Assembly: GCA_977017575.1 (NCBI GenBank)
Contig: CDRNVI010000041.1
Location: 124,001 to 188,000 of the forward strand
Source: Paramoeba atlantica
Taxonomy: Eukaryota; Discosea
DNA: 64,000 nucleotides
Reading direction: 5' to 3'
In this document: positions 17,813 through 28,581 of the stretch, one piece after another
Layout: every line of letters starts with the position of its first letter
How positions within the stretch are numbered: the first letter of the stretch is position 1
The notes under the pieces: generated by a model
The model's database searches: none
Told to the model about the DNA's origin: nothing
Seen by the model: only the letters and a program-made list of their open reading frames with translations
Program-made: the position numbers and the translations under genes

Positions 17813-18340
17813 CGTTTTTTGTAATATTCATTTTCTTATCTAGATGCTTTGAAAACGGAGTGTAGAACATAGGATTCGACTATCGAATTAAATGTTTCTA
17901 TTGGGCATAGTGACAGAATTATTGATAAATTTAGGCTTTAATAATGATTATTATTAAAAAATTATTAGCGATTATTAATAATTATTAAGATGTTCTGAAC
18001 GATGCCCTGAGCGTGAAAAATTAAGGTTCAATCGGACACTATGGTACCAGGGAGCGCTTTATATACACTTTCAGTGCAACCATCAACCATTTACATGTAT
18101 ACTACGTTTCCAGTGCCATAAAAGTATTACAATAAAGTTTTTAACGTGTTCGTGACCCTTGGTTGATGCACACAATCGGACAATTCCCTGTCTTTCGCCG
18201 CACCCTTCCTTAGGCCACCTGCCGAACATTGTGTCAGTCCGAAAGAAAGTGAAATTTCCTCCCGTTAGATACATTTTTCCCATATACGGCCGCAAATTTG
18301 ATCTTTTCAAGTACCATTGAAGAATTTTTTTTACGTACTG
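17813..18340. other. Spacer, nothing clearly recognised
   Basis: AT-rich with a TTATTAATAATTATT run near 17945-17990. A minus-strand frame (18083-18373) ends next to the hairpin at 18348, which looks like a transposon end; the frame itself is not recognised. Confidence 0.4.
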
Positions 18341-18347
18341 ATTCAGA

Positions 18348-18402
18348 CCCCCCCGTTTAAGCGCACTTTTCACGGAAAACGAGGTGCGCTTAAACGGGGG
18401 GG
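18348..18402. repeat. Long perfect hairpin (transposon-end-like)
   Basis: A 19-nt arm (CCCCCCCGTTTAAGCGCAC) at 18348-18366 and its exact complement at 18384-18402 are separated by 17 nt, in which TTTTC and GAAAA can extend the stem. The right arm continues to ACAGTA, so reading inward it starts TA-CTGTCCCC, in the style of a Tc1/mariner or pogo end. It may be a collapsed element in which both ends are joined. Confidence 0.8.
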
Positions 18403-18440
18403 GACAGTATTAATAATTATTAATAATTGGGAATTTTTTT

Positions 18441-18470
18441 ATAATAGAAATTATTAATAATTTCTATTAT
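18441..18470. repeat. 30-bp perfect palindrome
   Basis: ATAATAGAAATTATT is followed at once by its complement, without a spacer. Flanking AATAATTATTAA runs on both sides extend the symmetry. Confidence 0.85.
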
Positions 18471-18734
18471 AATAATTATTAACTGCCACTATGATGAATG
18501 GTTTTTACATTCATTATGAGTACTTCTTAGTAACGGCAATGGGCCCTCGACCACAGAAGATACGCACCTGACTTTATCTTCCTGTTCAGGAAGCCAATAA
18601 ATAATACAATGGTGCTGTCAACCTTTCCCTACAGATTGTTGGTCGCGCGCCAAGGAGCTCAAGTAGGTGGGGTTCGCTAGGCCCCAACGTCGCCTAATTA
18701 GGCGATGCCCTTGACCATTTGGTGTGTGTGGATT

Positions 18735-18980
18735 TCGCCCTAGTTCTTTGGTGTCTTGTTTTTCTGACACCGGGCAACTCCGTCACGGGAAAGAGTGTTA
18801 CCCTAGTTGTTTGGTACCTTGCTTTGTTGGTACCGGGTAGACCTTTCCAAGAAAAGCGGCACAGGGGGCGGCACAAGGGGAAGCGCATCGGCGGCACAAG
18901 GGGCAGCGCATGGGCGGCACAAGGGGCGGTGAAGGGGCGGCCAAGAGGCTGGCGCGAGGGGTGGCCAAGAGAGCGGTAAT
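18735..18980. repeat. Diverged hairpin modules and G-rich stretch
   Basis: Two modules with CCCTAGTT and closing CACCGGG or GGTACCGGG (18735-18850), followed by a GGCGGCACAAGGGG-type G-rich run. The order is the same as at 13690-14110, so both places derive from one repeat type, perhaps the end of a DIRS-like element. Confidence 0.55.
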
Positions 18981-19129
18981 GATGCCGGCGGGGGGTGGGG
19001 GGCGATGAGGGCAGCGGTAGCAGCACGGCGGTTTTCTTCTTCCGGGCGCTATAAAATCGCTATACTCCGGTGCGTAGTACGTATCAAAAGGGGAGGACAG
19101 TTCAGAGCTTAGAAGTTCGGTATCCATTG

Positions 19130-19423
19130 TTTTGTGTCCGAAGTGTGTTTGAGATATAATTTATATCATACAATGTATAAATTTTTCTACTATAGGTGAT
19201 CTATCTCCTACACAGCCACTATCTCCACATTTCTTAACTTTTATAGTTAGTCCACTTGTCACTGTTTATTGTGACTTTTACCTTATTGACAGTGTGTAGG
19301 TGTGTTCCCATATCTCTCGTTCTTCTCGATACGATTCTACCTATCACCTGTTTATCTAAAGTGTTCTAGTGATGCATACATTGTATGCTTTACAATAATG
19401 GGACTGATTGTAAATTATTTATT
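19130..19423. other. Spacer, nothing recognised
   Basis: T-rich, without a gene. It lies between the G-rich repeat and the recombinase fossil and may be part of that element. Confidence 0.35.
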
Positions 19424-19803
19424 TTATTCCATAGAGTAACGTGTTGCAGTGAGTTCTGACATCCAGCGCCCTCTTCGAAGACGCGTGCTCAGATCAACTC
19501 CTTGCCATGTCAAGTGTCCAGCGCAGCCGTGGCGCAGACAGTGGAACGACCATGTTTGTTGGCCGTTCCATCCAAATCGCGCGGCCGCTATCAAGCGATT
19601 GGCTTGCACCTTATTCCAAGTCGGAAAGAGAAATTTCTACCAATTTTTATTAGTACATCGCTTCCGCTGATTTCCACATCTGATGTCTGAAGACCTACGA
19701 GTTCAGAGTGTCGCAAAAGGCCAAAGTAACCAATACGTAATCTCTCTCTGGTCAATACAATATGTGGATAGTACGCGAAGCTGGTCACGTGTGATGGAGC
19801 CAT
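19424..19803 (-). mobile_element. DIRS-like element fossil, tyrosine recombinase region
   Basis: The minus strand encodes two stretches typical of the tyrosine recombinase of DIRS/Ngaro/VIPER-type retroelements: an LLRHSELVGLQTSDV block with the first catalytic arginine, and a SFHCLRHGCAGHLTW block with the H-x-x-R signature followed by GRW. It is a broken remnant with at least one break; no complete element is visible. VIPER and TATE are the known kinetoplastid members of this group. Age is unknown but it is clearly decayed. Confidence 0.7.
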
Positions 19804-20140
19804 GCGGCTTGGGGTCTAAACAAATTTTGAGTTGTTTTGAGTCTCTATCAAATGTACGTGAAAACAATACTTTTCTAGTGTTCGATACGAATGCATACTT
19901 TACGTTCCACTCTTTCTTTCATACTTTATTTTAATTTTGGGGTTCAATGTTTATTCATCGCGCCTGCGTTAGCCATGTCTAGGGAGGAATGGTTTCCCAC
20001 GGTCGCGATGTTGATTAGCTTTGCAGTTCCGGGCCTGGTGCCCCCTTTTTCCACAGTTCCAGCACGTTCCACCAGATGTACTGGAGACCGTTTATCTGAA
20101 TCCATAATGGGTCTTTAAGTCCGGAGGAGCGCCGCGAGCG
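19804..20140. other. Spacer, nothing recognised
   Basis: No convincing coding or repeat signal; it could be decayed retroelement DNA on either side. Confidence 0.35.
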
Positions 20141-20149
20141 GATGCCCGT

Positions 20150-20701
20150 CCTTCGAGGTTCCGACTCGGACGAAAGTGATGCAGCTGCGACACCGCACGT
20201 GAATGCGCGGCGAGATGCGCAACAATGGACTTACATGTGTGTTGCTAGTCTCGGGAACGCGGGCTTCCCCCTTTGTGTTAGATGGAACGGCGTGTTGAAT
20301 AGGAATAAGATGTCTCTTACAACAGGGGTGGCCGCACAGACTCTTGTCCTTACAGGGGTGTTTACATGGTAGAATGTCAAGAGGTTGAGCGGACGGCGGA
20401 CTCGGAGCAATCTTACAGCAAGGATGGCCGCATTTTGATTTGTCATTACAAATACGTTTACATCAACGAGTTGTATTTATTGCGGTTTCATTCTTTTCAG
20501 GTGAACCTCTCATAGGAGCTTCAGGGCTGACTCGGTAGGCGTTCGGTACAGCACCGGTCAGAGAGGTTGCGGATGGGCTATCTACGTTGCGTGGTCTCTT
20601 ATAAGAGTCCTGCAACGCCTGTGAGGATTTCCCACTTTGTATGTGGCGAGGTCATAAAGGGGGTGGGGGGGAGTAGAGGGAAAAAAGCAAGGTACAGAAC
20701 C
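20150..20701 (-). mobile_element. 5' fragment of the open LINE family
   Basis: From about 20310 to 20701 the DNA matches the 5' end of the LINE at 52423-57903, including two of its Cys/His motifs (minus strand) and the leader up to TTCTGTACCTTG at 20688-20701. Homology weakens left of 20310. It is interrupted by substitutions and is not coding. Homology between the two copies stops at the same leader sequence. Confidence 0.8.
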
Positions 20702-20811
20702 TTTTTTTCAATAATCGAGGGTACGGCGGTAGTTATACAGCCGCCGCAATAATTGTGATTAAGAGTCTTTTCCGACACCAAAAATCAGCGGCGTTTTCGC
20801 GGCTTCGGACA

Positions 20812-21530
20812 CATGAATTCATGCGCTAGCTTGAGAATTTCAGTTAAAGTTTCTGTTGGCATATTGTACGAATCAGACCACTATTTCCGCACCGCGGAAC
20901 AAAGGTCATGATCATACGCTCGTGGCGCAGAGATACGTCTCTCTGTGTGACGGCCGATACCATCGGCGCATGACCCGCATACGACGGGTGTCACACAGAG
21001 AGTGGAGTGCGAGGTAGGAGACGAGACGCCCATCGGTCATGCTACAGCACGTATAGCCATGGTTCATGCTGCAACACGGTCAAGCCGTGGGTTCATGCTG
21101 TCAGATGGTCTATCGTGGATCATGATGCATCATGGGGAGGTCCGTTACCGCCGCACTCGCTACAGCATGTAGGGAGAGAGGGGTGCAAGTTCGCATCCCC
21201 TATACACGCATACAACGTGTCCTCCCGCTGTAGCACGCCCAGTGGTCCTCAAGGGAGGCCACCATGGCGCATAGCTCCCGGGAGAAGAAAGCACGAGAAG
21301 GAGAGAGCCGGGGAGGGAAGAAAGCTCACTCGAAGAGAGCGAGCCGGGGAGGGGTGAAGAGTGCGAAGTGCGTCCCCTACTTCCGCGACAAAGAGGGACA
21401 GTTCCAGCTAGCCGTCAGCCGGAAACGGGCATTTAAAAGTAAGAATATGCCCGTTTCCGGGAAAAGAAAGGAAGGGCTAGCAAAATGTACCAACAAGGTA
21501 CATGTTCCCGGTAGCGAACACGTAAATCGA
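20812..21530. other. Hairpin-dense non-coding region
   Basis: Packed with short perfect inverted repeats. (1) CATGAATTCATG palindrome near 20812-20823. (2) TTCCGC-ACC-GCGGAA near 20886. (3) A predicted three-way junction at 20939-21002: a 13-bp closing stem, a GCCGAT-ACC-ATCGGC hairpin and an ACCCG-CATACGA-CGGGT hairpin. (4) Degenerate 28-bp units around TTCATGCTG (21033-21120) and a CATGATGCATCATG palindrome. (5) A second three-way junction at 21159-21234 with an 8-bp plus 5-bp closing stem, a GGGGTGC/GCATCCCC hairpin and an ACACG-CATACAA-CGTGT hairpin. (6) A 12-bp stem GGAAACGGGCAT/ATGCCCGTTTCC (21421-21459) inside a GCTAGCC/GGCTAGC stem. (7) TGTACC-AACAA-GGTACA. No known RNA family is recognised. 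It could be an RNA gene, an element end or recombination debris. Confidence 0.55.
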
Positions 21531-21605
21531 TTAAGTTGATATTCTCCCAGTGCTTGACGAATGCTGAAAGGGCGTTGTATTTTGCCATGGCCTCGCCTGA
21601 GTATA

Positions 21606-24600
21606 CTCCCCCTCTCATTAATAATTATAAACCTCCAAAAATCTTTAAAGGGATCGTTTATAGAAATTTAATGAGATTATAATTCTGATTCTCACTTAGA
21701 TAATTATAAACCTCAAATTCTTCATTTTTTATCTAGAAAGACACCTGTACCACATACTTTACACTAAAAATTGCTTCCAAGTTGAACGAAGTGTCTCGAA
21801 AATCAAGAATTTGGAGTCCATAATAAGAAAAAATCACTTATCGAATCTCATTAATAATTATAAACTATAATTATAATTATAAACTAAATCGCCTCGCGGA
21901 GACAAGCCCATCCTACCCACGGAGCGAACGGAGGATGCGTCCCCCGCAGGAACATTGCTCGAAAGAATAGCAAACGACATAAATCGTCCGCATGAACCAG
22001 AAAATACAGAAGTAAGAGTTCCTTTCACAGAGCTTCTTTCTCGTCCTTTCTTGCGTTCGGTACGCCATGCGCAGATACCCCCGTGGAAGGAGATCTGCAA
22101 GAAGATATGCCTTCCTTTTCGCAAAATCGCGCAAGAAGGGAAAATTGCGATTGTATGGAAATTAACTGAAGCTGTAAAACGCTATCTGTTCCTTACTCCA
22201 CAGCGTATGAGTGAAAGAGCCATGGCACATGAAATACGCTACCGAAGCACTTCTATGGAACCAACTTTTCACGAGAAAGCAGAGAAAAGGATGCAGAGCC
22301 CGATATCGAGCACACTGAGAGCTGATCGATTGGCAAGAGCACGCGCACTGGGCAGAGCAGCACGGGCGCTCGACTCTTCACTAACTCCTCCTCTTCCCCC
22401 GGACGTCGCGCTACGGGTAGCGGAAAAACTCCACAAAAAAGGCTACTTTATACCAGACCCAGCTATCCGCCCAACGAAGGATGTTAAATTGAACGAGGAA
22501 GAGGTCCGAGACGGAGTTTCTCGCATGGCACGGGGGGCCGCTCCCGGTCCATCGGGATGGACCCGGGAGTTGATTTTGCCTCTCTTGGATATCCTGGAAG
22601 TCTTCGAATGCCTGGTGTGGACCCTGGAAGGCATTCTAAACAATAAATTAAAGCCTGATCTCCGAAACGCACTTACGACATCCCGACTCTTGCTCATCCG
22701 AAAAGAGAATTCCCCCCTTACTGACGAGCTCCCGGCCTGTCGCCCTATCGCAGTGGGAGAAGCGTTCCTGAAATTAGCTGGTATCATCATCATCCGCGGA
22801 GTCCGGCCGTCTCTTCCGGATATATTTGGAAATGTCCAGCACGGAGCAGGTTCTCCGAACGGATGCGAAAGCATCATTTGGACCCTTCGACAATCTTTTC
22901 TAAATGAACAGGAAAGCATCTTAGGGACTTTGGACATCAACAATGCCTTTAATTCACTTCAAAGAAAGTTTATAATTGAGGCACTCCGAAAAACGCCTGT
23001 TTTGTAAGAACTCATGGGGATCACTCTGTTCTCATACGGAGCTCCAAGCTGGCTGATGTTTAATGACAACCAAACAAAAAGCTTTTGCGGAGTAAAACAG
23101 GGGGATCCTATGGCGCCCCTGTTGTTCTCTTTAGCTATACAAGAGACACTGCGGTCAACTGCGGAGGAACTCGGTCCTGACATGACGATGCACGCATACC
23201 TAGACGATGATGCGTTCCTCGGACCTCCCGCACTCGTACATCGCGCGTACCTCTTACTTGAAGAGCGCTTTGGACGCCTCGGTCTATTGATTAACCGCAC
23301 TAAGTGTCACGTGAGCACGAGAAAGCAGTGTTAATTTCAGCTTCTGGAATCTTTGGGGGTACAACATAGCCCTTTCGGCCAGAAATTGCTGGGAGCATAC
23401 GTCTCTTGCGAATCTGTCCGGGAGACGAATTGGACCTTGAATCAAGTTCTGAAATTTGAAGAGTTCATCTCAAAGATTCCTCTTCTCTCCAAGCAATGTG
23501 CTTGGGCCGTGCTGCGCTACTGTGGTACGCCAAGATGGAACCATACATACTGTATACTGTATACATACATGTATACTAAGATGTCATCATCCAGTTGTCA
23601 CGGAGAAGGCGAACGGCAGAGTGGACTCGGCGATTCAAAATTGTGCTTCCTTCCTTATGGGTGGTTTGGGGCGTCTAGGAGATGAACTGTTCTCAAAATC
23701 CCTTTTCACAGTTGATCTCTTGGGCACTTTGCCATTCGGGGAAAAAGCACACTTTGTGCACCAACAAGTTATGGGCCGTGTTTTTTGAAAGCAACTCCAG
23801 CGAAACACCGAATCTGTGTCGGAGACTCTCGGACGATAAGGAAAAGATTACTTCTTCCACGGAATCCGTATTGGTCAATCAGTTGCACAACAAAATGTCT
23901 CGCTCATGGATGGAAGCTCTTCCCAACCTAGTGGAATACCTCATGCGCCCAGCGGAATGGGAAGTGGCCATGAGGATGCGGTACCTCATTGCCCCAACCT
24001 CATGGACAGAGGTGCAATGCAAATGTGGAGAATCTTTTCGGAACACTGATTTTGTGGTTCACTCTCTGAATTGCAAGAGAGTCAAAGGGCACACATCGGC
24101 GTCGCGGCACCATATCGTAAAATCTTCCTTCATCTCTCTCCTCCGTCGCTACGGATTTTCTCCGGATGTACACGAACCAAGGTTCGACAACGGCCGCGGC
24201 CCGGACATTTGTTTCCTACTAGGGAATGAACTGACCCTGGTAGACGTAACAGTAGTAAATCCCCTTGCTCCTTCTTACGTGGAGAAAGAAGCGAAGTTCC
24301 CAGGGAGCACCCTGCAGAAGGCGGAAGCTCAAAAAATGTGCCAGCACGAAGACATGGCATCGGCACGCAGTATGAGATTCTTTCCCCTGGCATTTACATG
24401 TTTTGGGGTCCCTGGAAATAGGACGTTATCCTTCCTGCGCAAGTGCGGAAGCTTTACGAAGGACCAGGGCGGCTTCGTCAAGCACGCACTTATGTGCCTA
24501 GGGATCACGATGCAGCGAGGGAACGCAATGATGAGTTCCTCCGCCGTCCATGATTGGCGAGTGAACGGCGTTCGATAGCTACTCTTGGTCAGGAGGCATT

Positions 24601-24737
24601 GCCTGTGCGACGACAATGCCGGGGCCTAGCGCACCCCACCATCCGAGCTTTCCTCCACCGTCATTATTACTATTATTATCATCATTCAACTAAAAAGGTT
24701 TATAGATTATAATTATAATTATTAATGAGAGGGGGAG
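21606..24737. mobile_element. 3.1-kb unit with Tc1-type inverted ends around a LINE
   Basis: The left end CTCCCCCTCTCATTAAT at 21606 is the exact complement of the right end at 24721-24737. TA dinucleotides flank both ends (21604-21605 and 24738-24739). The ends continue as AATTATA-rich sequence toward ATAAACC. This is Stowaway/Tc1-like end structure, yet the inside holds a LINE reverse transcriptase (below). The simplest reading is a LINE that landed in a MITE-like element; the left arm (21606-21735) also occurs alone at 58015-58134. Confidence 0.65.
21955..24578 (+). pseudogene. LINE reverse transcriptase with C-terminal zinc finger and restriction-like nuclease, broken
   Basis: The first frame (21955-23007) carries the N-terminal RT part (CRPIAVGEAFLKLAG, TLDINNAFNSL) and ends at an in-frame TAA. 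The same frame resumes at 23014 with the palm (GVKQGDPMAPLLF, then AYLDDDAF with the catalytic Asp pair) and stops at 23332. A further stop-free stretch follows, then at least one frameshift near 23560-23700. The last frame (23682-24578) has a C-x-C ... H-x-x-x-x-C knuckle (VQCKCGESF, HSLNC), RYGFSPDVHEP and GPDICF ... LTLVDVTVV, the PD-(D/E)XK pattern of R2/CRE-type LINEs. No APE endonuclease is seen. Two stops and one or more frameshifts make it inactive. It is the only LINE in the window on the host-gene strand. Confidence 0.8.
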
Positions 24738-24739
24738 TA

Positions 24740-25020
24740 TTTCGACGAATTTCTCCCATGCTGCGCCTGTAGCATAAACTTCGCCTGTTGGTAGAATGAG
24801 GAGCGCGCCCCATCCATTCATGGAGGCGTCCGCATACAAAATTGCACGTCTATCATAATTTCTTGGTTGTAACGTATGTTTAAATCTAATGGTTTGGACT
24901 TGAAGTAACCATGTCGAGATTTGACAGTGCACGCACTGCGGCATTTTTGGTTCTTTTTGAGATGCGTGGCTTGCCGTCGTGTATACTTAATTGCCCAATA
25001 AAAGTGTGGCAAAAAAAAAC
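24740..25020 (-). mobile_element. DIRS-like element fossil, RNase H region
   Basis: The minus strand encodes ILYADASMNGWGALLI, the RNase H motif typical of DIRS/Ngaro-like retroelements, preceded by a weakly conserved linker. It is a fragment cut off on the left by the inverted-repeat unit that ends at 24737. The copy at 12592-13530 is the same fragment after duplication. Confidence 0.7.
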
Positions 25021-26746
25021 AAATAGCTAATTAATATTGTTAGCTAGGGAGGTGGGGTGCGCTATGCCCCTACACCTTAGGTAATGCAATAAGGCGCCCC
25101 TTGACCCAAGAAAACCATTCCAACTTTTTAGGGTGGATTAAAAAATCAACACGCTCCAAAGATTATCCTGAATGGCATCTACCCTAGTTACTTAGTACCT
25201 CGTTACGTTCGGTACCGGGCGGTGCCATTCCGCGCTGTCAAAATGACAGCTACCCTAGTTATTTAGTGCCTTTTTTTGGCACGGGGTACTGTCATTTGAG
25301 GGGAGTATGGGGCGGGGCGGGGAGGGCGCAGCGGGGCAAATGGGGCGGCGAAGGGGACGGCGACGGGGGCGAAGAGGAGTGCAACGCGGCGGCCAATGGG
25401 CGGTGAAAGATGACGGTGAGGAGGGCAGTGAAAGAGCGGCGGAGGGCGCAGCGCAGAGGGCGGCGGAGGGCGTAGCGCAGGGGGCGGCGGAGGGCGCAAC
25501 GCAAGGGGCGTCGGAGGGGGCAATAGTAAGGAGTACAGGGGGGCGTCGGCGGGGGCAAAAGGCGGCGTCCGCGGCGGCAAAATGGGCGGCTAAAGAGGGG
25601 TTCTTCGTCCGGTAGGGGTGACGGGGCACATGTGGGAAATAGGTTTAGAAAATAAACAACAAGATACAGTACTCGCATAAATTAATCATGCGATAGTGGT
25701 TTCAAGCACGTGGAAAGAGATTTTTTATTGGAATCTTGTTTAGAAATTTTTCAGTAAGATTATACGTGCGCTGTGCATGGTTGTATTCAATGTCCAGGAA
25801 TTCGTATGTTGTTCCGTTCGACGAATCAGTGAGTTTGAAAGTCATTTTCAAAAACTGGGAACGATTTTCATTCTTATTTGTCATACGCTTATAAAGTTTA
25901 GTGGACGGTAGGGATAAATATTTGATGAAAAATTGATTTTTTTCAAAAAAGATTCAAATACTGTACCCCCCCCTACTTATCTGTCACTATTTTTCGCGGA
26001 AAGATGACAGATAACTAGGGAGGTAGGGGTGTGACAGATAACTTGGCTGATCAGTGTGCGACAGATAACTAAGGGGGTTCTGTCACAAAAAAAAAGTCAG
26101 AACATGGAAAAAAAAGTCACTGACCAGTCCCAAGTAGTCGTTAGGGGCGTTCAAACGCCCACAAGAGCGTCTCCTTACGCTGCCATATTGTACTGTCCAC
26201 CAGAATGTTACCTTTCTGGGTGATCTACCGATGGGAAATGTTTCGATAGAGTGAATTGGTATGCCATGTTACTAAAGAAATTAATAAAATTATGCGCTCA
26301 GAGACGCTGAACATGACTTCAAACGTTCGAAAAATCTTTGTGAGCAATTTCGAAAAAAAATTATTTTTCGTTAAATATTTGTCCCTACCTTCGGCCCATC
26401 ATTCTGAGGTATAAATGTAAAAGCAGCGGCAAGTGTGTCTCGAAGGATACGGAGCATATGGGCATCCAAAACGTTACCGTCTACGGCGGTTATACCCCGA
26501 GGGGCACGGAGACTATGAGCCTCGCTGCACAGAGAATGGTGTACTCCCAGGCGGGGACCAAGCGAATTTGTGCATGATAATTTGATGGATCTTAAAAGAT
26601 CGCACATAGATCTCGACAGAAAACTTTTCAGTTATTTAAAAGAATCATTTTTCGAAGAAAGAGATTTAGAGAATCGAAATAAAATCACTTTTCTGGTCAC
26701 TAAATGTACGTTGCTAAATGATTCAAAATAGATTGACCTACATGTA
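24804..26746. repeat. Segmental duplication, copy B (without the Tc1 insertion)
   Basis: Nearly identical to 12592-15260 apart from the Tc1/mariner element there. It contains the empty insertion site, hairpin modules (25175-25290), the G-rich minisatellite (25306-25596), the GACAGATAACT array (25965-26090) and the EF-1alpha-upstream repeat (26385-26746). Homology to copy A stops at CATGTA; transposase DNA follows instead of EF-1alpha. Confidence 0.92.
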
Positions 26747-26784
26747 CACTGAGTTGCGCATTTTCGGAACTGAGTGGGAACAGT

Positions 26785-27614
26785 ATGCAAATTAAACGCC
26801 ATCGATTGCGCGACCTCCTTTACTTATTTAAGTATAAGTACAAAAGAAAGAAAAACACTCTGAATCTGACCCCTGCAAAGAAGGAAGCCCGGGTGCTGTT
26901 TTGTCAGGCTTTGTTGAAAGAGCAACAACTCACAGGAGGACTCTTTTTAAAGAAACTCCTTATAACTGATGAAACGTATGTACATGCCGGGGACGGTACT
27001 CGAAAAGCTTGGCAAAGTGATGAAGATGTTGTTTCTCGATCGCGGGTACATCATCCCACTAAAGTCATGCTCTGGGGTGGCATAGACATTCAAGGTAATA
27101 TCCTTTGGCATTGGTGTAACAACTTTACAGAGTTTTACGCACACGAGGCCACACGCTCTTTGTATCCCGGTGAAAGTCGTGAGATCCCCCCTCCTGGTCG
27201 CAAATTAGGAAAATATTACTACCGAAAGGAAATCTTGATGAAACAGTGGATTCCTTACCATGCATCTCACCTTAACATGATTTTTCAGGATGACGGAGCA
27301 CCGCCACATACGGCGAAGAAGACAATGATGTGGTGGGGGACGAGGGATGAAATAGGTACTCAAAGTCTGCGCACCTACAAAAGTTCCGATGGAGCTATTC
27401 TCCCGAAATGGCCGGCGGATTCTCCTGACCTTTCTCCTATTTAATACAGGAGAAGAATAAAAAGTGTCCGAATACGCAATCCGAGATTATCCAGGTATCT
27501 GAAGAATTTTTGAGGAGTCCAAAAGCTCGTGAGCTGGCTCAAACAGTAGTTGACTCCTTTGAAAGAAGGCTGCAAGAGTGTGTAGCAAATGGTGGAAATC
27601 GGGTGAATTATTAA
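26785..27614 (+). pseudogene. Tc1/mariner transposase, broken
   Basis: The frame 26785-27444 covers the core of a Tc1/mariner DDE transposase: first Asp in LITDETYVHAG, then TKVMLWGGIDIQGN, second Asp in MIFQDDGAPPHTAKK, and WPADSPDLSPI. The next codon should be the third catalytic acid (SPDLSPIE) but reads TAA. About 13 bases later the reading frame also shifts by one base, and the typical C-terminal tail (SEIIQVSEEFLRSPKARE) continues to 27614. The N-terminal helix-turn-helix domain is missing. The join with duplication copy B falls at about 26747. No inverted repeats were found. Confidence 0.85.
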
Positions 27615-28191
27615 CTTTTTAACATTAGCACAGTGTATGGGCATTATGTGGGAGGGGAAAAGGATACAATCCCTTTTGGTATTTTCTTCGTGAGATAAAT
27701 AGATAGATTATAGTATCTACTTTTGTATGATAGTAAGATCCGTATTTAAGAAAGATTTATTTATTTTTATAATCAAATTTTTAAATTTCACTGATGCCGG
27801 ACACACTCAGCATGGGAAAGAATGGTCGGGAGCTCCTTGTGGCCTTCTCTGGAACAGTCATCTTTCAGATGGTACTGGCGCTGACCGTCTCATCTTAATA
27901 GATTGTAGAAGTTGTAGAAATATGCTCCTCTTCTGACTCATCCTTTCCGTCTTCTCCAACAAAAGTTTCCGTCAAAATTGACTTTTTAGGTCGACAGAAG
28001 GTTCCACAAGTTCAGTCAAAATAAACTTTTTAGGTCGACACAAGATTCCACAATGCGATATTTCAGTTGCTTGCAATATTTTTCCTCGGGAGCCCCTGCC
28101 GAGATCTCTTCAAAACAGACATTATTTCCCCTTTAGCGCACCTCATACGTCCAGGAAAACTGTAACAATATGGCATGAACGGGGGTGTATT
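27615..28191. other. Spacer with a short direct repeat
   Basis: Two copies of a roughly 38-bp unit (GACTTTTTAGGTCGACAGAA / AACTTTTTAGGTCGACACAA) at about 27970-28010 and 28014-28053. Nothing else recognised before the EF-1alpha amplicon starts at 28192. Confidence 0.5.
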
Positions 28192-28581
28192 GGACCAAGC
28201 TAATTTGTGCATGATAATTTGATGGATCTTAAAAGATCGCACATAGATCTCGAATGAAAACTTTTAAGTGATTTAAAATAATCATTTTTCGAAGAGTTTG
28301 ATTCGAAATAAAATCACTTTTCTGGTCACTAAATGTACGTTGCTAAATGATTCAAAATAGATTGACCTACATGTAGATCTCTATGGATTAGTTTTATTAC
28401 TTCTCAATGCAGGTATAGATATTACGTCACTTATCCTCATCATTTAAAGAAAACAAATAAATCATCTAGCAGGCTAAGGGACGGTACGCGCGATACCTTT
28501 CGTAGTCCTATTACAACACGCTTTACCATTGTTAGCTTCAAATTCAAAGAACCTGCTTACATAGATACTTTCTTTTACAAA

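Noticed and set aside
20939-21234. Hammerhead, HDV-like or group II intron ribozyme
   Set aside because: The conserved core bases of these ribozymes (for example CTGATGA and GAAA around the junction) are not present.
24740-24950. Host RNase H gene
   Set aside because: The YADASMNGWGALL motif and its context are those of tyrosine-recombinase retroelements; it is a short cut-off piece.
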